DNA of 20,382 bases, taken from RUG11237 sp045119215 (GTDB taxonomy: Bacteria > Bacillota > Clostridia > Lachnospirales > Lachnospiraceae). Positions 6,164-15,045 of the stretch are shown piece by piece. Below the pieces are notes generated by a model. That model saw only the letters and a list, made by a program, of their open reading frames with translations, ran no database searches and had not been told where the DNA came from. Position 1 is the stretch's first letter. Every line of letters begins with the position of its first letter. Location: positions 1 to 20,382 of the forward strand of contig JBGVDD010000017.1 in assembly GCA_045119215.1 (NCBI GenBank), read 5' to 3'. Both the position numbers and the translations under genes were made by a program.

Positions 6164-7855
6164 CTACGCTGGCTGTATTGCACTTTTTTCAGTCTTAAAC
6201 CACTCCTTCGCATTAGGAACAACACTGTTCCCATTCCCTTTCATAACAAAAGTCAGCTTGTAAGGATCGACTGTACCATCTTCGTTTGTCTCTCCCACGA
6301 TGACTTTATCCACAATACTTTCAAATACCACTCTGTCAAACTCATCCAGAATGTCTCCATCAGCAAGTGCTTTCTTAAGAGAAGTCATTCTCTTGCCCAC
6401 ATCCTTCTGATTAGAAACATTCTTCTGTAGAAGCTCTATGGAGTCCTTCGACTTCTGAATTTTTACGGTAAGCTCCTCATACTTCTCATCATATGCCTCC
6501 TTAGTAAGACCATCGTCAAGATATATATCCGTAAGCTTCTTTCTTCGCTGCTCCAGATTATCAAGAGCTTTCTGCTCTTTTTTGAGTCTGGCAATATCAT
6601 CATTATTCGCACCAATGCTTTCAATCGTTCCTATCACAGAATCAATCACATCATCAAAGCTTCCCGCCAACAGCTTATATGCCTCAAGGAAAGCATTTTC
6701 CAGAATAGATTCATGAACCGATTTACTATTAGGGCAGTTATGCTTACCTTTATTGGCTGCATTTCTGCAATACCAGACTGGGGTTTCATACTTAGAGCTG
6801 CTATGAAGGGTACGTCTGGTGAGCTTCGTACCACAGAAACCGCACTCACACATACTGGAAAATGCATACTTTTTCGTATACTTTTCTCTCTTTCCATCTG
6901 CCTTTTTATCTGACTGATGATTACGGGATAAGCGAATTTCTTTTGCCTGCTCCCACACCTCTCTGCTTACAATAGGCTCATGATGGTCTCGGACATAATA
7001 CTGCTCCTCTTCACCAAAATTCTCGATTCGCCTCTTGGAAATCGGATCAGTGGTAATGGTTTTCTGCAAAAGCAAATCACCTTTATACTTCTCATTCTTG
7101 ATAATGCCCCGCACACCACTGTCCGTCCATTTTGCCACGCCCTTTTTATTGAGTTTCCCCAGTGCCTCCAGACGCCTTGCTATGGTATAAGTTCCGTATC
7201 CCTGCAGATACAGTTCAAAAATCAATCGCACGGTTTCTGCTTCTGCCTCATTCACCGTAATGGTTTTGTCTTCCGGGTGATAATCATAACCGAGACATCC
7301 GTTAAAGCCCATCAGCTCCCCACGCTTCATTTTCATCTTGATGCCCATCTTCACATTCTTGGATGTGGACTCCACCTCATTCTGTGCCAGTGTTCCCATA
7401 AGGGTAAGCATCATTTCGCCCTGCTCCGTCATTGTATTGATATTTTCCTTTTCAAAAATAACCGCTATGCCTCTTTCCTTCAGAAGACGGACATACTGGA
7501 GAATATCAACTGTATTTCTGGAAAAACGGGATACTGATTTTGTCATAATCACATCAATCTTTCCATCCATACAATCCTGTATCATCCTCTGAAACTGCTC
7601 TCGCTTATCCACCTTTGTTCCGGTAATAGCTTCATCTGCATAAATCCCCACCATAACCCAGTCTCTGTTTTCAGATATTTTGTCCTGATAATACTGCTTC
7701 TGTGACTGAAAACTCTCAAGCTGCTCGTCATCATCCGTACTTACACGGACATATGCCGCAACTCTCTGTCTCGTAATAACAAGTGGTTTACCCTCATAAT
7801 CTCTCTTGCGGAGTATAGGTCCCTCCACCGCCTTGATAACTTCTACTTCTGCCAT
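6164..7855 (-). CDS. Large serine recombinase (integrase), apparently intact
   Basis: The protein has 563 residues and all parts of the family in order. The resolvase/invertase catalytic domain has RVAAYVRVSTDDDEQ with nucleophile Ser39, and SRFSRNT at 109-115. The recombinase domain covers about 180-300 (AEAETVRLIFELYLQGYGTY). A zinc ribbon has Cys338 and Cys341 with Cys363 and Cys374. A coiled coil at about 420-490 precedes the C-terminal tail. Such enzymes integrate and excise elements by recombining attP with attB through a phosphoserine intermediate. The ATG lies behind AAGGAGG. Intact catalytic residues and normal length suggest it works, unlike the remnant at the left of the window. 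It is probably the integrase of the element holding the neighbouring small genes. I could not identify its attachment sites. Confidence 0.93.
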   Translation of the reverse strand: MAEVEVIKAVEGPILRKRDYEGKPLVITRQRVAAYVRVSTDDDEQLESFQSQKQYYQDKISENRDWVMVGIYADEAITGTKVDKREQFQRMIQDCMDGKIDVIMTKSVSRFSRNTVDILQYVRLLKERGIAVIFEKENINTMTEQGEMMLTLMGTLAQNEVESTSKNVKMGIKMKMKRGELMGFNGCLGYDYHPEDKTITVNEAEAETVRLIFELYLQGYGTYTIARRLEALGKLNKKGVAKWTDSGVRGIIKNEKYKGDLLLQKTITTDPISKRRIENFGEEEQYYVRDHHEPIVSREVWEQAKEIRLSRNHQSDKKADGKREKYTKKYAFSSMCECGFCGTKLTRRTLHSSSKYETPVWYCRNAANKGKHNCPNSKSVHESILENAFLEAYKLLAGSFDDVIDSVIGTIESIGANNDDIARLKKEQKALDNLEQRRKKLTDIYLDDGLTKEAYDEKYEELTVKIQKSKDSIELLQKNVSNQKDVGKRMTSLKKALADGDILDEFDRVVFESIVDKVIVGETNEDGTVDPYKLTFVMKGNGNSVVPNAKEWFKTEKSAIQPA

Positions 7856-7936
7856 AAAAATCCTCCTTCTTAAATCCGTACTTGGTTTATCCTACATACC
7901 AAGCATACTAAAAATAAAAATATGAACGAACATACG

Positions 7937-7976
7937 AAAAGAGCCTGCATACTCATTTTCATGCATACACAGGCTC
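7937..7976 (-). terminator. Terminator after the SHOCT-like gene
   Basis: On the minus strand GAGCCTG and CAGGCTC close a long stem continued by TGTAT/GTATG wobble pairs and capped by a GAAA loop, with TTTT following. It lies 29 bases past the stop of the small gene and upstream of the recombinase, so the recombinase probably has its own promoter. Confidence 0.65.
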
Positions 7977-8005
7977 CTTATCTTCCCCAATACTGATTAT
8001 GGCTG

Positions 8006-8197
8006 CTAAGCAACCTTATTTTCTGTACCGGATTTGAAATATTCCGACTCCAGAATATGATACGAACTCATAATCTTATTCTTTGCCAGAATATATTCAT
8101 TCTCTGAAATCAATCTAAGATGAACCAGTTTTCTAAGCACTGCCATCTTCTTACTGAATTCCAGACACTTTCCTGCATCCATCTGATACCACCCCAT
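8006..8197 (-). CDS. Small SHOCT-like protein (63 aa)
   Basis: Translation most likely starts at the ATG at 8197, giving MGWYQMDAGKCLEFSKKM. It lies seven bases behind AGGAGG; the open frame extends further upstream without another such site. The segment LRKLVHLRLISENEYILAKNKIMSS resembles the SHOCT domain, a short two-helix domain with a turn and an acidic 'SENEY' step, usually found as an oligomerisation element. Small SHOCT proteins often lie beside serine recombinases in Firmicute elements, as here. Its biochemical role is unknown. It is transcribed towards the recombinase and away from the sigma-like gene, so the gap 8198-8456 holds divergent start signals. Confidence 0.7.
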   Translation of the reverse strand: MGWYQMDAGKCLEFSKKMAVLRKLVHLRLISENEYILAKNKIMSSYHILESEYFKSGTENKVA

Positions 8198-8392
8198 AGC
8201 AAAACCTCCTCTCAAAATCTTTTTTCTCTTTACAAGCGAACATATTTTCGATTTTTCTCCGAATAGATATAGAACATTCATTCGAAATGTGTTATACTGA
8301 TTACAAAAATCAGCCCGCACATTGAGTAATATCTTTTTATCAAAAAAGATTACTTCCTCATCTATAGGAGATTTAGGAGGGGTTTTGCGGAA

Positions 8393-8467
8393 GTGTTTTT
8401 AAAAAAAGTTGCAAAAAAATATGAAAATGTATATTCAAGGCAGGTTTTTCGGATAAATGAACATTAG
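8393..8467 (+). CDS. Possible 24-codon leader ORF coupled to the sigma-like gene
   Basis: A GTG at 8393 follows a strong TAGGAGGGG by ten bases and opens a 24-codon frame rich in Lys, Val and Tyr, ending in TAG at 8465. The stop lies 11 bases inside the next gene, whose own ATG at 8457 has no good ribosome binding site. This is the usual arrangement for translational coupling. The peptide has no recognised family, and the strong ribosome binding site is the main evidence. Confidence 0.35.
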   Translation: MFLKKVAKKYENVYSRQVFRINEH

Positions 8468-9395
8468 AAAACATCAGGAATTGCTGGACTTCTGGGAATA
8501 TTCCCACGGTTTCGACAACGAAGACGAAACCATTCCCATAGATGAGGATATTTCCTATGAAGCATCCCGGCAGGAATTACAAATTGAATTAGAACATTTT
8601 AATGAAATGGATTTAGAGCAGGAGCTGCATCCCATAAAGGATAATGATATCCAACCAGAGGATGAGCACCCGAATAAGACCATGTTAAAAAGGGAGCTTC
8701 GTGCCATTGCTTTAAAGCGATTGGAGGACGGTGCCCGTTCTGTTTCAGATTTTGAGGAAGTGATAAAGGAATGGAATCATCTGGATGACAACAGGGAACG
8801 TAAAGAACGCTATCACGAAATAGGCAGGGAAAACATCGACAGTAAGAAGGATGTAGCACCACTTGCCATTATTATCCCGGCTCCTATCAATCATGCCTAC
8901 TGGCGACAGCTTATGAAGGGAGACTATATAGATATCATATCTAACTGTCCTTATGAAATGCACAATTCCCTTTCCGACGAAGACTATTCCAAGATTATTT
9001 ATGACTTAAAGGACGACCACAAGGAGCTGATATACTTCCTATATCTTAGGGATTTTACAACCAGCCAACTGGCTGCCCTGCGTAATCAGAGTGACAGGAA
9101 TATCCGTGGTGTCCGCTCTACTGTACTTGGGCAGATTGAAAAGAAAGTTCTTATGATACTAGTGGACAGACAGGGAGAAGATTTCCCTTTTACTATTGAA
9201 GAACTGGATTTCTTATCAAGACACGAAGCAGAAATCCCGGCTACCATGAAAAAGTTGGATAAAGAGAAGCTGGCTCTACTAAATGAAATCGGTGTAGTAG
9301 TAAGAAGAATTACCAGAGATCAGGAAAAGCGGACGAAAGAAGAAGTCAAGAAACATAAGAAAAATAATCGGACGAATCGAAAAAAAGAAGTTTAA
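8457..9395 (+). CDS. Sigma-70 region-4-like regulatory protein (312 aa)
   Basis: The N-terminal third is strongly acidic (residues 1-75). A helical middle region follows, and residues 185-225 (DDHKELIYFLYLRDFTTSQL, AALRNQSDRNIRGVRST) have the layout of a sigma-70 region 4 helix-turn-helix. The last 25 residues are very basic (KKHKKNNRTNRKKEV), which suits nucleic-acid contact. No region 2 is visible, so it is unlikely to act as a complete sigma factor. It may be a DNA-binding regulator of the element. The ATG lacks a clear ribosome binding site and may be coupled to the short upstream ORF. It is the first gene of a plus-strand trio with the zinc-ribbon and RhuM genes, 55 bases before the next start. 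Confidence 0.7.
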   Translation: MNIRKHQELLDFWEYSHGFDNEDETIPIDEDISYEASRQELQIELEHFNEMDLEQELHPIKDNDIQPEDEHPNKTMLKRELRAIALKRLEDGARSVSDFEEVIKEWNHLDDNRERKERYHEIGRENIDSKKDVAPLAIIIPAPINHAYWRQLMKGDYIDIISNCPYEMHNSLSDEDYSKIIYDLKDDHKELIYFLYLRDFTTSQLAALRNQSDRNIRGVRSTVLGQIEKKVLMILVDRQGEDFPFTIEELDFLSRHEAEIPATMKKLDKEKLALLNEIGVVVRRITRDQEKRTKEEVKKHKKNNRTNRKKEV

Positions 9396-9450
9396 AAACG
9401 AATACAGACATGCTATGATAGTAATAGTTTTTGCAATGAAAGGAATTACT

Positions 9451-10362
9451 ATGAAGAATATCTTTCAGAAATCCAGTTCCAACTGGGTACGATATGATAA
9501 ATACGAATGGCGAACTGCTGCAGATGGGAAATGTTATATCACCCCCGCCGCCGATGCCAAGCCATCCATCTATAATCCCATCAAGGATTATGAGACGCTG
9601 GTTCTGACCGCCATCAACATCGGTACTACTGCCATGAACAAGGCAAGTGAATCAGAATTAAAAGAAGCCATTATGGACTTTGTATCCGAATACGGTATGC
9701 TGGGACTTATGACTGCCCTGCCTACCACACCGGATTTTATTACCTATGAAGCAGTCTATCTGCCGAAAAATCATTTTATCAGAGAAGAAAACATTTCCAC
9801 GGAAAAGTATCTGTCCTACTTCTTCCCTTTCGATAAGATTGATTTCCGCAAGAAAGGCATCGAATCCAGCTGGAGTACAGACAGCCCGGAGATGATTGCA
9901 CTTATTATGACCATGAAAAACAAACCACAGGCAGTGGTGATGAGCTTCCAGAGGGAATATGCCGAATCCTATGACTGGCTGGTTGAAGTATTTCGTGACT
10001 GGGCATTTACCTTTTTCTCCAGTTTTCTATATTATCAGGACTATGACAGGCTGGATGAAAATGAACGGAATCTTTATCGTCAGGGAATGGCTGCATTTGG
10101 CGGCGTAGCTCCCACCTATCACATTGAACTGCGTGAACACCCTACCTTAGTCTGGGATTTCAATTCCCTGTTGTTATGCGTACAGATGATGTTTTCCTTT
10201 ATGCTGACCGATGACAATTCCAGCCTGAAGGTATGTAAACACTGTGGTAAGGCATTTGTTGCCACAAGACCAAACATGGAATTCTGCTCACCACAGTGTA
10301 AAAACCAGTACAACGTATATAAGAGCAGAGCAAAGAAAAATAACGACAGCAACCTTGAATAA
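9451..10362 (+). CDS. Hypothetical protein with C-terminal zinc ribbon (303 aa)
   Basis: I chose the ATG at 9451 (MKNIFQKSSSNW) because AAAGGA lies six bases before it; upstream ATGs at 9415 and 9436 lack such a site. Residues 1-255 form a domain I do not recognise, with many aromatics. Residues 262-283 read CKHCGKAFVATRPNMEFCSP then QC, a four-cysteine zinc ribbon (Cys262, Cys265, Cys279, Cys283), followed by the basic KNQYNVYKSRAKK. The ribbon-plus-basic-tail pattern resembles CGNR-type zinc fingers and similar families of unknown function, and suggests DNA or RNA binding. A TATGAT box near 9414 could be its own promoter. The RhuM gene follows 16 bases after its stop, so the two are very probably co-transcribed. 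Confidence 0.75.
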   Translation: MKNIFQKSSSNWVRYDKYEWRTAADGKCYITPAADAKPSIYNPIKDYETLVLTAINIGTTAMNKASESELKEAIMDFVSEYGMLGLMTALPTTPDFITYEAVYLPKNHFIREENISTEKYLSYFFPFDKIDFRKKGIESSWSTDSPEMIALIMTMKNKPQAVVMSFQREYAESYDWLVEVFRDWAFTFFSSFLYYQDYDRLDENERNLYRQGMAAFGGVAPTYHIELREHPTLVWDFNSLLLCVQMMFSFMLTDDNSSLKVCKHCGKAFVATRPNMEFCSPQCKNQYNVYKSRAKKNNDSNLE

Positions 10363-10378
10363 AGAGGAGGACATACAC

Positions 10379-11383
10379 ATGAACAAATCGAATATTATTA
10401 TGTACACAACCGAAGACGGCTTGACGAAAATAGAAACCACATTTGACGAGGATACTGTGTGGCTATCCATTGACCAGATGGCAGAGTTGTTTCAGAGAAA
10501 TAAATCTACTATTTCCAGACACATCAGTAAAATATATGAAGAAGGCGAATTGTCGCTAATGGGAACTGTTGCAAAATTTGCAACAGTTCAAATGGAAGGC
10601 ACTCGTTCCGTAGAACGAAACATCGAATACTACAATCTCGATGTCATCATCTCCGTCGGCTACCGTGTAAAATCCCACCGTGGTACACAGTTCCGCATCT
10701 GGGCTATGGGAATCTTAAAAGAATACATGAAAAAAGGATTTGCCTTAGACGATGACAGATTGAAGCGTTTGGGTGGTGGCAACTACTTTGACGAATTGCT
10801 TGCCCGTATCAGAGACATCCGTTCTTCCGAAAAAGTATTCTGGAGAAAGGTTTTGGAAATCTATGCAACCAGCATTGATTATGATCCCCATGCTGAAAGC
10901 TCTGTCTTGTTCTTCAAACAGGTGCAAAACAAAATGCACTGGGCTGCCCACAAGCACACCGCTGCAGAAGTGATCTACGAACGTGCTGATGCAGAAAAAG
11001 AAAATATGGGACTTACCTCGTGGGAACACGACGAAATCCGTCGTTCTGATGTAGAAGTAGCAAAGAACTATCTTACTGAACAAGAGCTTGATGCTCTCAA
11101 TAAGATTGTCACCGCCTACCTTGATATTGCTGAGGTACACGCCCTTAACAAAGAACCCATGTATATGAAAGACTGGCTGGAAACCATTGACGATTATCTG
11201 AAAATGACACGCCGTGATATTCTTACCAGCAGCGGTCATATCAGCCATAAACAGGCTATCGAAAAAGCTCATGCGGAATATGATAAATATAAGAATCGTC
11301 TGGATGATACACTATCTCCTGTTGAGAAGGATTTTATTGAAAGTATCGGTATGTTAGAGGAAATAGTCGATAATACTCTTTGA
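10379..11383 (+). CDS. RhuM-family protein (334 aa)
   Basis: The ATG at 10379 sits behind AGAGGAGG. The N-terminus has a winged-helix-like region (TVWLSIDQMAELFQRNKSTI, residues 27-46), then YYNLDVIISVGYRVKSHRGT with FRIWA (84-109), the core signature of the RhuM family named after a Salmonella pathogenicity-island gene. The C-terminal half is helical and ends in a coiled-coil-like stretch (AIEKAHAEYDKYKNRLDDTL). Length is normal for the family. No biochemical activity is established for RhuM; homologues are scattered in mobile islands and often lie near restriction or toxin genes. Here it ends an accessory trio beside a serine recombinase. A perfect 27-base palindrome lies inside the coding sequence at 10563-10589. 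Confidence 0.9.
   Translation: MNKSNIIMYTTEDGLTKIETTFDEDTVWLSIDQMAELFQRNKSTISRHISKIYEEGELSLMGTVAKFATVQMEGTRSVERNIEYYNLDVIISVGYRVKSHRGTQFRIWAMGILKEYMKKGFALDDDRLKRLGGGNYFDELLARIRDIRSSEKVFWRKVLEIYATSIDYDPHAESSVLFFKQVQNKMHWAAHKHTAAEVIYERADAEKENMGLTSWEHDEIRRSDVEVAKNYLTEQELDALNKIVTAYLDIAEVHALNKEPMYMKDWLETIDDYLKMTRRDILTSSGHISHKQAIEKAHAEYDKYKNRLDDTLSPVEKDFIESIGMLEEIVDNTL
10563..10589. repeat. Perfect 27-base palindrome inside the RhuM gene
   Basis: GAACTGTTGCAAA, a single A, then the exact reverse complement of the first 13 bases. It encodes part of GTVAKFATVQ, near the conserved family core. It could be a protein-binding site within the gene or a by-product of the codons used. Confidence 0.6.
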
Positions 11384-11461
11384 AGAAATGCAGTTGATAG
11401 CTATCGTCTTGATGGTATATTGACCAGCTATTCCCGATCCCGATTATGCTAAGAAAACAAG

Positions 11462-11498
11462 AAATTGCAAATTCCCCAGAAATGGGAATTTGCAATTT
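11462..11498. terminator. Hairpin between the convergent RhuM and YxjG-like genes
   Basis: AAATTGCAAATTCCC (11462-11476) and its exact reverse complement (11484-11498) form a 15-bp stem with a seven-base loop. It lies 79 bases past the RhuM stop and 93 bases past the methionine gene stop, in a convergent gap (11384-11591) with no supported gene. Only a weak T-rich stretch (TTGTTTTC) follows on the minus strand, so it may be a bidirectional terminator or an RNA-stabilising hairpin. Confidence 0.55.
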
Positions 11499-11591
11499 GG
11501 TACTTAGGCAATATCCACATATTACCCGTGAACAACTGTTGACACTGACTGAAAACAAAGTTTCTTTTTATGTCACTTGTTACATATGACT

Positions 11592-12710
11592 CTATTTCCC
11601 CCAAACGTCTTCGGCAATTTCCTTCACCAGTTTCAACTTTGCCCACTGTTCTTCTTCAGTAAGCTTATTTCCGATTTCACAGGAAGCAAATCCACACTGA
11701 GGACTTAAATACAGTCTGTCAAGTGGCACATACTTTGCCGCCTCATATATTCTCGCAATCACTTTTTCCTTATCCTCTAATACAGGCGATTTGGTAGTGA
11801 TAAGGCCAAGAACAACCTTCTTATTATCTGAAATCTCTGACAATGCTTCAAATCCGCCAGAGCGTTCATCATCAAACTCCAGATAATATGCGGATACATT
11901 TTCTTTTGCAAATAAAGTTTTTGCCACGCTATCATAAGAACCGCTGCTTGCATAAGTGGAATGGAAATTACCGCGACATACATGCGTATTGATTACCAAA
12001 TCGTCTGGTTTTCCTTCTATGGCAAGATTATTGATTTCCAGCAATTGTTCTTTTATTCTTTCAAGTCCCACTTCATCCGTTCCAAACAGTTCACATGCTC
12101 TTGGGTCAACTAACATTCCCCACGAGCAATCATCCAACTGGATATTGCGGCATCCTGCTTCATACAAATCTGCAATGACCTTCCGATATCCTTTTGCAAT
12201 ATCGTCAACAAGTTCATCCGTATTTTCATAATACTTTTCTGTGTTTTCCAGTGCAAAAGGCATAATCATCTGTTCTAGAAACTGTGCCGGTGCCGGAATT
12301 GTCTGCTTTGCCACAGTATTTTCATCTTCCAATGCCTTAATAAATTTAAAATGCTCTACAAATGGATGCTTATTCACAGAAACTTTCCCTGTCAGATAAG
12401 TGTCATCTATCATTGCAGCTTCACCATGAAATGGCAGACCTGTTTTTGTTTTTGAATGTCCGACTCCATCAAAGCCCCACATAAAATCTAAATGCCATGT
12501 AGCTCTGCGGAATTCTCCATCTGTAATCACATGATATCCTGCTGATTTTTGCTTTTCTACAAGCTCTCGAATGCAAGTATCTTCAACTTCTTTCAATTCT
12601 TCTGCCGTAATTCTTCCTGCTTCAAATTCTGCTCTTGCCGTCTTTAATTCTTCCGGTCTTAAAAAACTTCCTACAAAATCATATCGAAAAGGTGTCAGTA
12701 ATTTACTCAT
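11592..12710 (-). CDS. YxjG/YxjH-type methionine synthase homologue (MetE C-terminal-like)
   Basis: The 372-residue protein matches the cobalamin-independent methionine synthase C-terminal barrel without the N-terminal half, as in Bacillus YxjG/YxjH (about 377 residues). It starts with FRYDFVGSFLRPEELK. The zinc ligands expected from the family are present: His243 and Cys245 (NTHVCRGN), Glu278 (YYLEFDDE) and Cys339 (SPQCGF). A substrate-binding LDDCSW lies near 192. These enzymes are thought to methylate homocysteine or related thiols using a donor other than the usual folate; the exact donor is unknown. The ATG at 12710 follows GGAGAG; the ATG five codons earlier lacks a ribosome binding site. 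It lies 29 bases after metE on the same strand, so it belongs to the metE operon and presumably shares its promoter. Confidence 0.9.
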   Translation of the reverse strand: MSKLLTPFRYDFVGSFLRPEELKTARAEFEAGRITAEELKEVEDTCIRELVEKQKSAGYHVITDGEFRRATWHLDFMWGFDGVGHSKTKTGLPFHGEAAMIDDTYLTGKVSVNKHPFVEHFKFIKALEDENTVAKQTIPAPAQFLEQMIMPFALENTEKYYENTDELVDDIAKGYRKVIADLYEAGCRNIQLDDCSWGMLVDPRACELFGTDEVGLERIKEQLLEINNLAIEGKPDDLVINTHVCRGNFHSTYASSGSYDSVAKTLFAKENVSAYYLEFDDERSGGFEALSEISDNKKVVLGLITTKSPVLEDKEKVIARIYEAAKYVPLDRLYLSPQCGFASCEIGNKLTEEEQWAKLKLVKEIAEDVWGK

Positions 12711-12739
12711 AGTATTTCTCTCCATTTCTCATAATATAT

Positions 12740-15010
12740 TTATACCTGATTTCTTATCACTTTAGCAGCCTTTACCATATTCTTAAGACTTGCTTCTGTC
12801 TCCGGTACTCCTCTTGTCTTTAACCCACAATCCGGGTTTACCCATAGTTTTTCCTTTTCAATTTTAGTAAGCATGATGTTCAGTGCATCTACGATTTCTT
12901 CTATAGAAGGAACTCTCGGAGAATGAATATCATACACTCCCGGCCCAACCTCAGTCTCAAAATGATTTTCTCTTAATGAATCCAGTATCTGAAGATCTGA
13001 ACGGGATGCCTCAAAGGTAATCACATCGGCATCCATATCATCAATTGCCGGAATAATGTCCGTAAATTCACTGTAACACATATGGGTGTGTATCTGGGTT
13101 TCCGGCTTCACACCACTGTGGGTCAGACGGAAGGCAGGGATTGCAAAATCCAGATACTCCGTATACCAATCGGATTTACGAAGCGGCAGTTTTTCTCTCA
13201 GTGCAGCCTCATCGATCTGTATTACTTTGATTCCATTTGCTTCCAAATCAAGTACTTCATCCCTGATTGCCAATGCAATCTGTGAAATAGATTCTTTTAT
13301 GGAAATATCTTCTCTTGGGAATGACCAGTTCAATATGGTAACCGGTCCCGTAAGCATGCCCTTCATAATCTTCTTAGTCAATGACTGTGCGTACACAGAC
13401 CATTCCACTGTAATCGGATTCTTGCGGTATACATCTCCCCAGATGATTGGCGGTTTTACACAACGGGTTCCATAAGACTGTACCCACGCTTTTTCCGTAA
13501 ATAAGAATCCGCCTAACGACTCACCGAAATACTCTACCATGTCATTTCTTTCGTATTCTCCATGTACGAGTACATCTAATCCGATTTCTTCCTGCCATGC
13601 CACACATTCTGCTATTTTTTTCCTGTTAAAATCCACATATTCCTGCTTTGAAATATCCCCTCTGCGGAAAGCGGAACGATTTGCCTTTACATCCTTTGTC
13701 TGAGGGAAAGAACCAATTGTAGTTGTCGGAAATTCCGGTAAACCCAGCACCTTTTTCTGTAATCTCTGACGCTCACTTCTTTGAGGCAGTCTTATGTAAT
13801 CACTTTCTGTAACCTCGGACAGTCTCTGTTTCACTTCCTCATTTTCACAATTTCTGTTTCCTGCAAAGAGCTTCTGATTCTCCATATAAGCAACTTCCGA
13901 TGCGTAATCCTTTGAATCCGCAAGTACGCTAAGTTCCTTTAGTTCTGCCAGCTTTTCCTCTGCAAAAGCAAAATGTGATAAATATTCCTGCGAAAGCTTA
14001 CTTTCATGCTTTAATGTATAAGGAACATGAAGCAAAGAGCATGATGTTGACAATACTACTTTGATATTCTTATCCTTAAGCACAGACAAAGTCTTTAATG
14101 TTTTGTCATAATGATTTTTCCAGATATTCTTTCCATTCAACAATCCGGCAAACAATATCTTATCCTGTGGAAATCCGTATTTTTCAATCAGATTTATAGT
14201 TTCCTTTCCTTCTATAAAATCAAGTCCGATTCCATCAAAAGGCATCTGAAGCAAATCCTGATAAATATCTCTCACATCTCCAAAATAAGTCTGTAACAGA
14301 ATCTTGCATTGCTTCTTACAAGTTAAAACTGCATCATAAATTTTATGGAATAATTCAATATCCTCTTTTTCCATATCCTGTACCAATGCCGGCTCATCAA
14401 ACTGTACCCATGCAATCTGATTCTCCTCACACCTATGAATCAAATCCTGATATGCTTTTACAATATCCTCCACATAATCTGCGGCAGTCTTTTCTCCCGT
14501 ATATCTGCACAATTTCAGCATCGTATATGCACCGATTACAACAGGCTTTGTCTCGATTCCATGTGCCTTCGCCTCTGCATACTCATCCCAAAGCTTATTT
14601 CCGGATAATTGAATGACTGTATCATCCTCCACTTCCGGAACAATGTAATGATAGTTCGTATTAAACCACTTTTTCATTGCAAGTGCCTTCACATCTCCAG
14701 AATCTCCCTGATATCCTCTTGCCATGGCAAAATATGTATCAAGTTCAGATATGTTCAATTCCTTATAGCGTCTTGGAACTATCCCTAATAACGCTGCAGT
14801 ATCAAGAACCATGTCATAAAAAGAAAAATCATTGCTGGAAATATAATCAATTCCTGCATTTTTCTGAATATTCCAATGTGTTTTTCTTAAATTTTCTGCT
14901 GTCTCAAGCAATTCTGCTACTTCAACTTCTTTTCTAAAATATTTCTCAGAAGCAAACTTTAATTCTCTTAATGTTCCAATTCTGGGAAAACCAATGACTG
15001 ATGTCTGCAT
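12740..15010 (-). CDS. metE: Cobalamin-independent methionine synthase MetE
   Basis: The enzyme transfers a methyl group from 5-methyltetrahydropteroyl-polyglutamate to homocysteine, the last step of methionine synthesis, in the cytoplasm. The 756-residue length is normal. The N-terminal barrel starts SVIGFPRIGTLRELK, and the catalytic C-terminal barrel starts near FPTTTIGSFPQTKDVK. The zinc site is complete: His643 and Cys645 (HTHMCYSEF), Glu667 (ITFEASRSD) and Cys728 (NPDCGLKTRG). The start is the ATG at 15010, five bases behind GGAGG; a TTG four codons earlier would lie on top of the ribosome binding site. It leads an operon with the YxjG-like gene. A sigma-A promoter and a MET-box-like palindrome lie upstream. 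The leader is too short for an S-box or T-box, so control is probably by a protein. Confidence 0.97.
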   Translation of the reverse strand: MQTSVIGFPRIGTLRELKFASEKYFRKEVEVAELLETAENLRKTHWNIQKNAGIDYISSNDFSFYDMVLDTAALLGIVPRRYKELNISELDTYFAMARGYQGDSGDVKALAMKKWFNTNYHYIVPEVEDDTVIQLSGNKLWDEYAEAKAHGIETKPVVIGAYTMLKLCRYTGEKTAADYVEDIVKAYQDLIHRCEENQIAWVQFDEPALVQDMEKEDIELFHKIYDAVLTCKKQCKILLQTYFGDVRDIYQDLLQMPFDGIGLDFIEGKETINLIEKYGFPQDKILFAGLLNGKNIWKNHYDKTLKTLSVLKDKNIKVVLSTSCSLLHVPYTLKHESKLSQEYLSHFAFAEEKLAELKELSVLADSKDYASEVAYMENQKLFAGNRNCENEEVKQRLSEVTESDYIRLPQRSERQRLQKKVLGLPEFPTTTIGSFPQTKDVKANRSAFRRGDISKQEYVDFNRKKIAECVAWQEEIGLDVLVHGEYERNDMVEYFGESLGGFLFTEKAWVQSYGTRCVKPPIIWGDVYRKNPITVEWSVYAQSLTKKIMKGMLTGPVTILNWSFPREDISIKESISQIALAIRDEVLDLEANGIKVIQIDEAALREKLPLRKSDWYTEYLDFAIPAFRLTHSGVKPETQIHTHMCYSEFTDIIPAIDDMDADVITFEASRSDLQILDSLRENHFETEVGPGVYDIHSPRVPSIEEIVDALNIMLTKIEKEKLWVNPDCGLKTRGVPETEASLKNMVKAAKVIRNQV

Positions 15011-15045
15011 AATGTCCTCCAATTTATAATGAAATAATTTTCTCC

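Noticed and set aside
6980..7537. Plus-strand open frame of 185 codons
   Set aside because: It lies wholly opposite the intact serine recombinase, has no ribosome binding site, and its translation shows no domain; it is a shadow frame.
8457..9395. Full sigma factor
   Set aside because: Only a region-4-like HTH is visible; no region 2 promoter-melting segment was found.
10745..11272. Minus-strand open frame of 175 codons
   Set aside because: It is antisense to the RhuM gene, with no ribosome binding site and no family resemblance.
11446..11589. Plus-strand 47-codon frame starting MLRKQEIANSPEMGICNL
   Set aside because: It overlaps the 15-bp hairpin, has no ribosome binding site, and no family was recognised. 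It could be a decayed gene end but is not supported as a gene.
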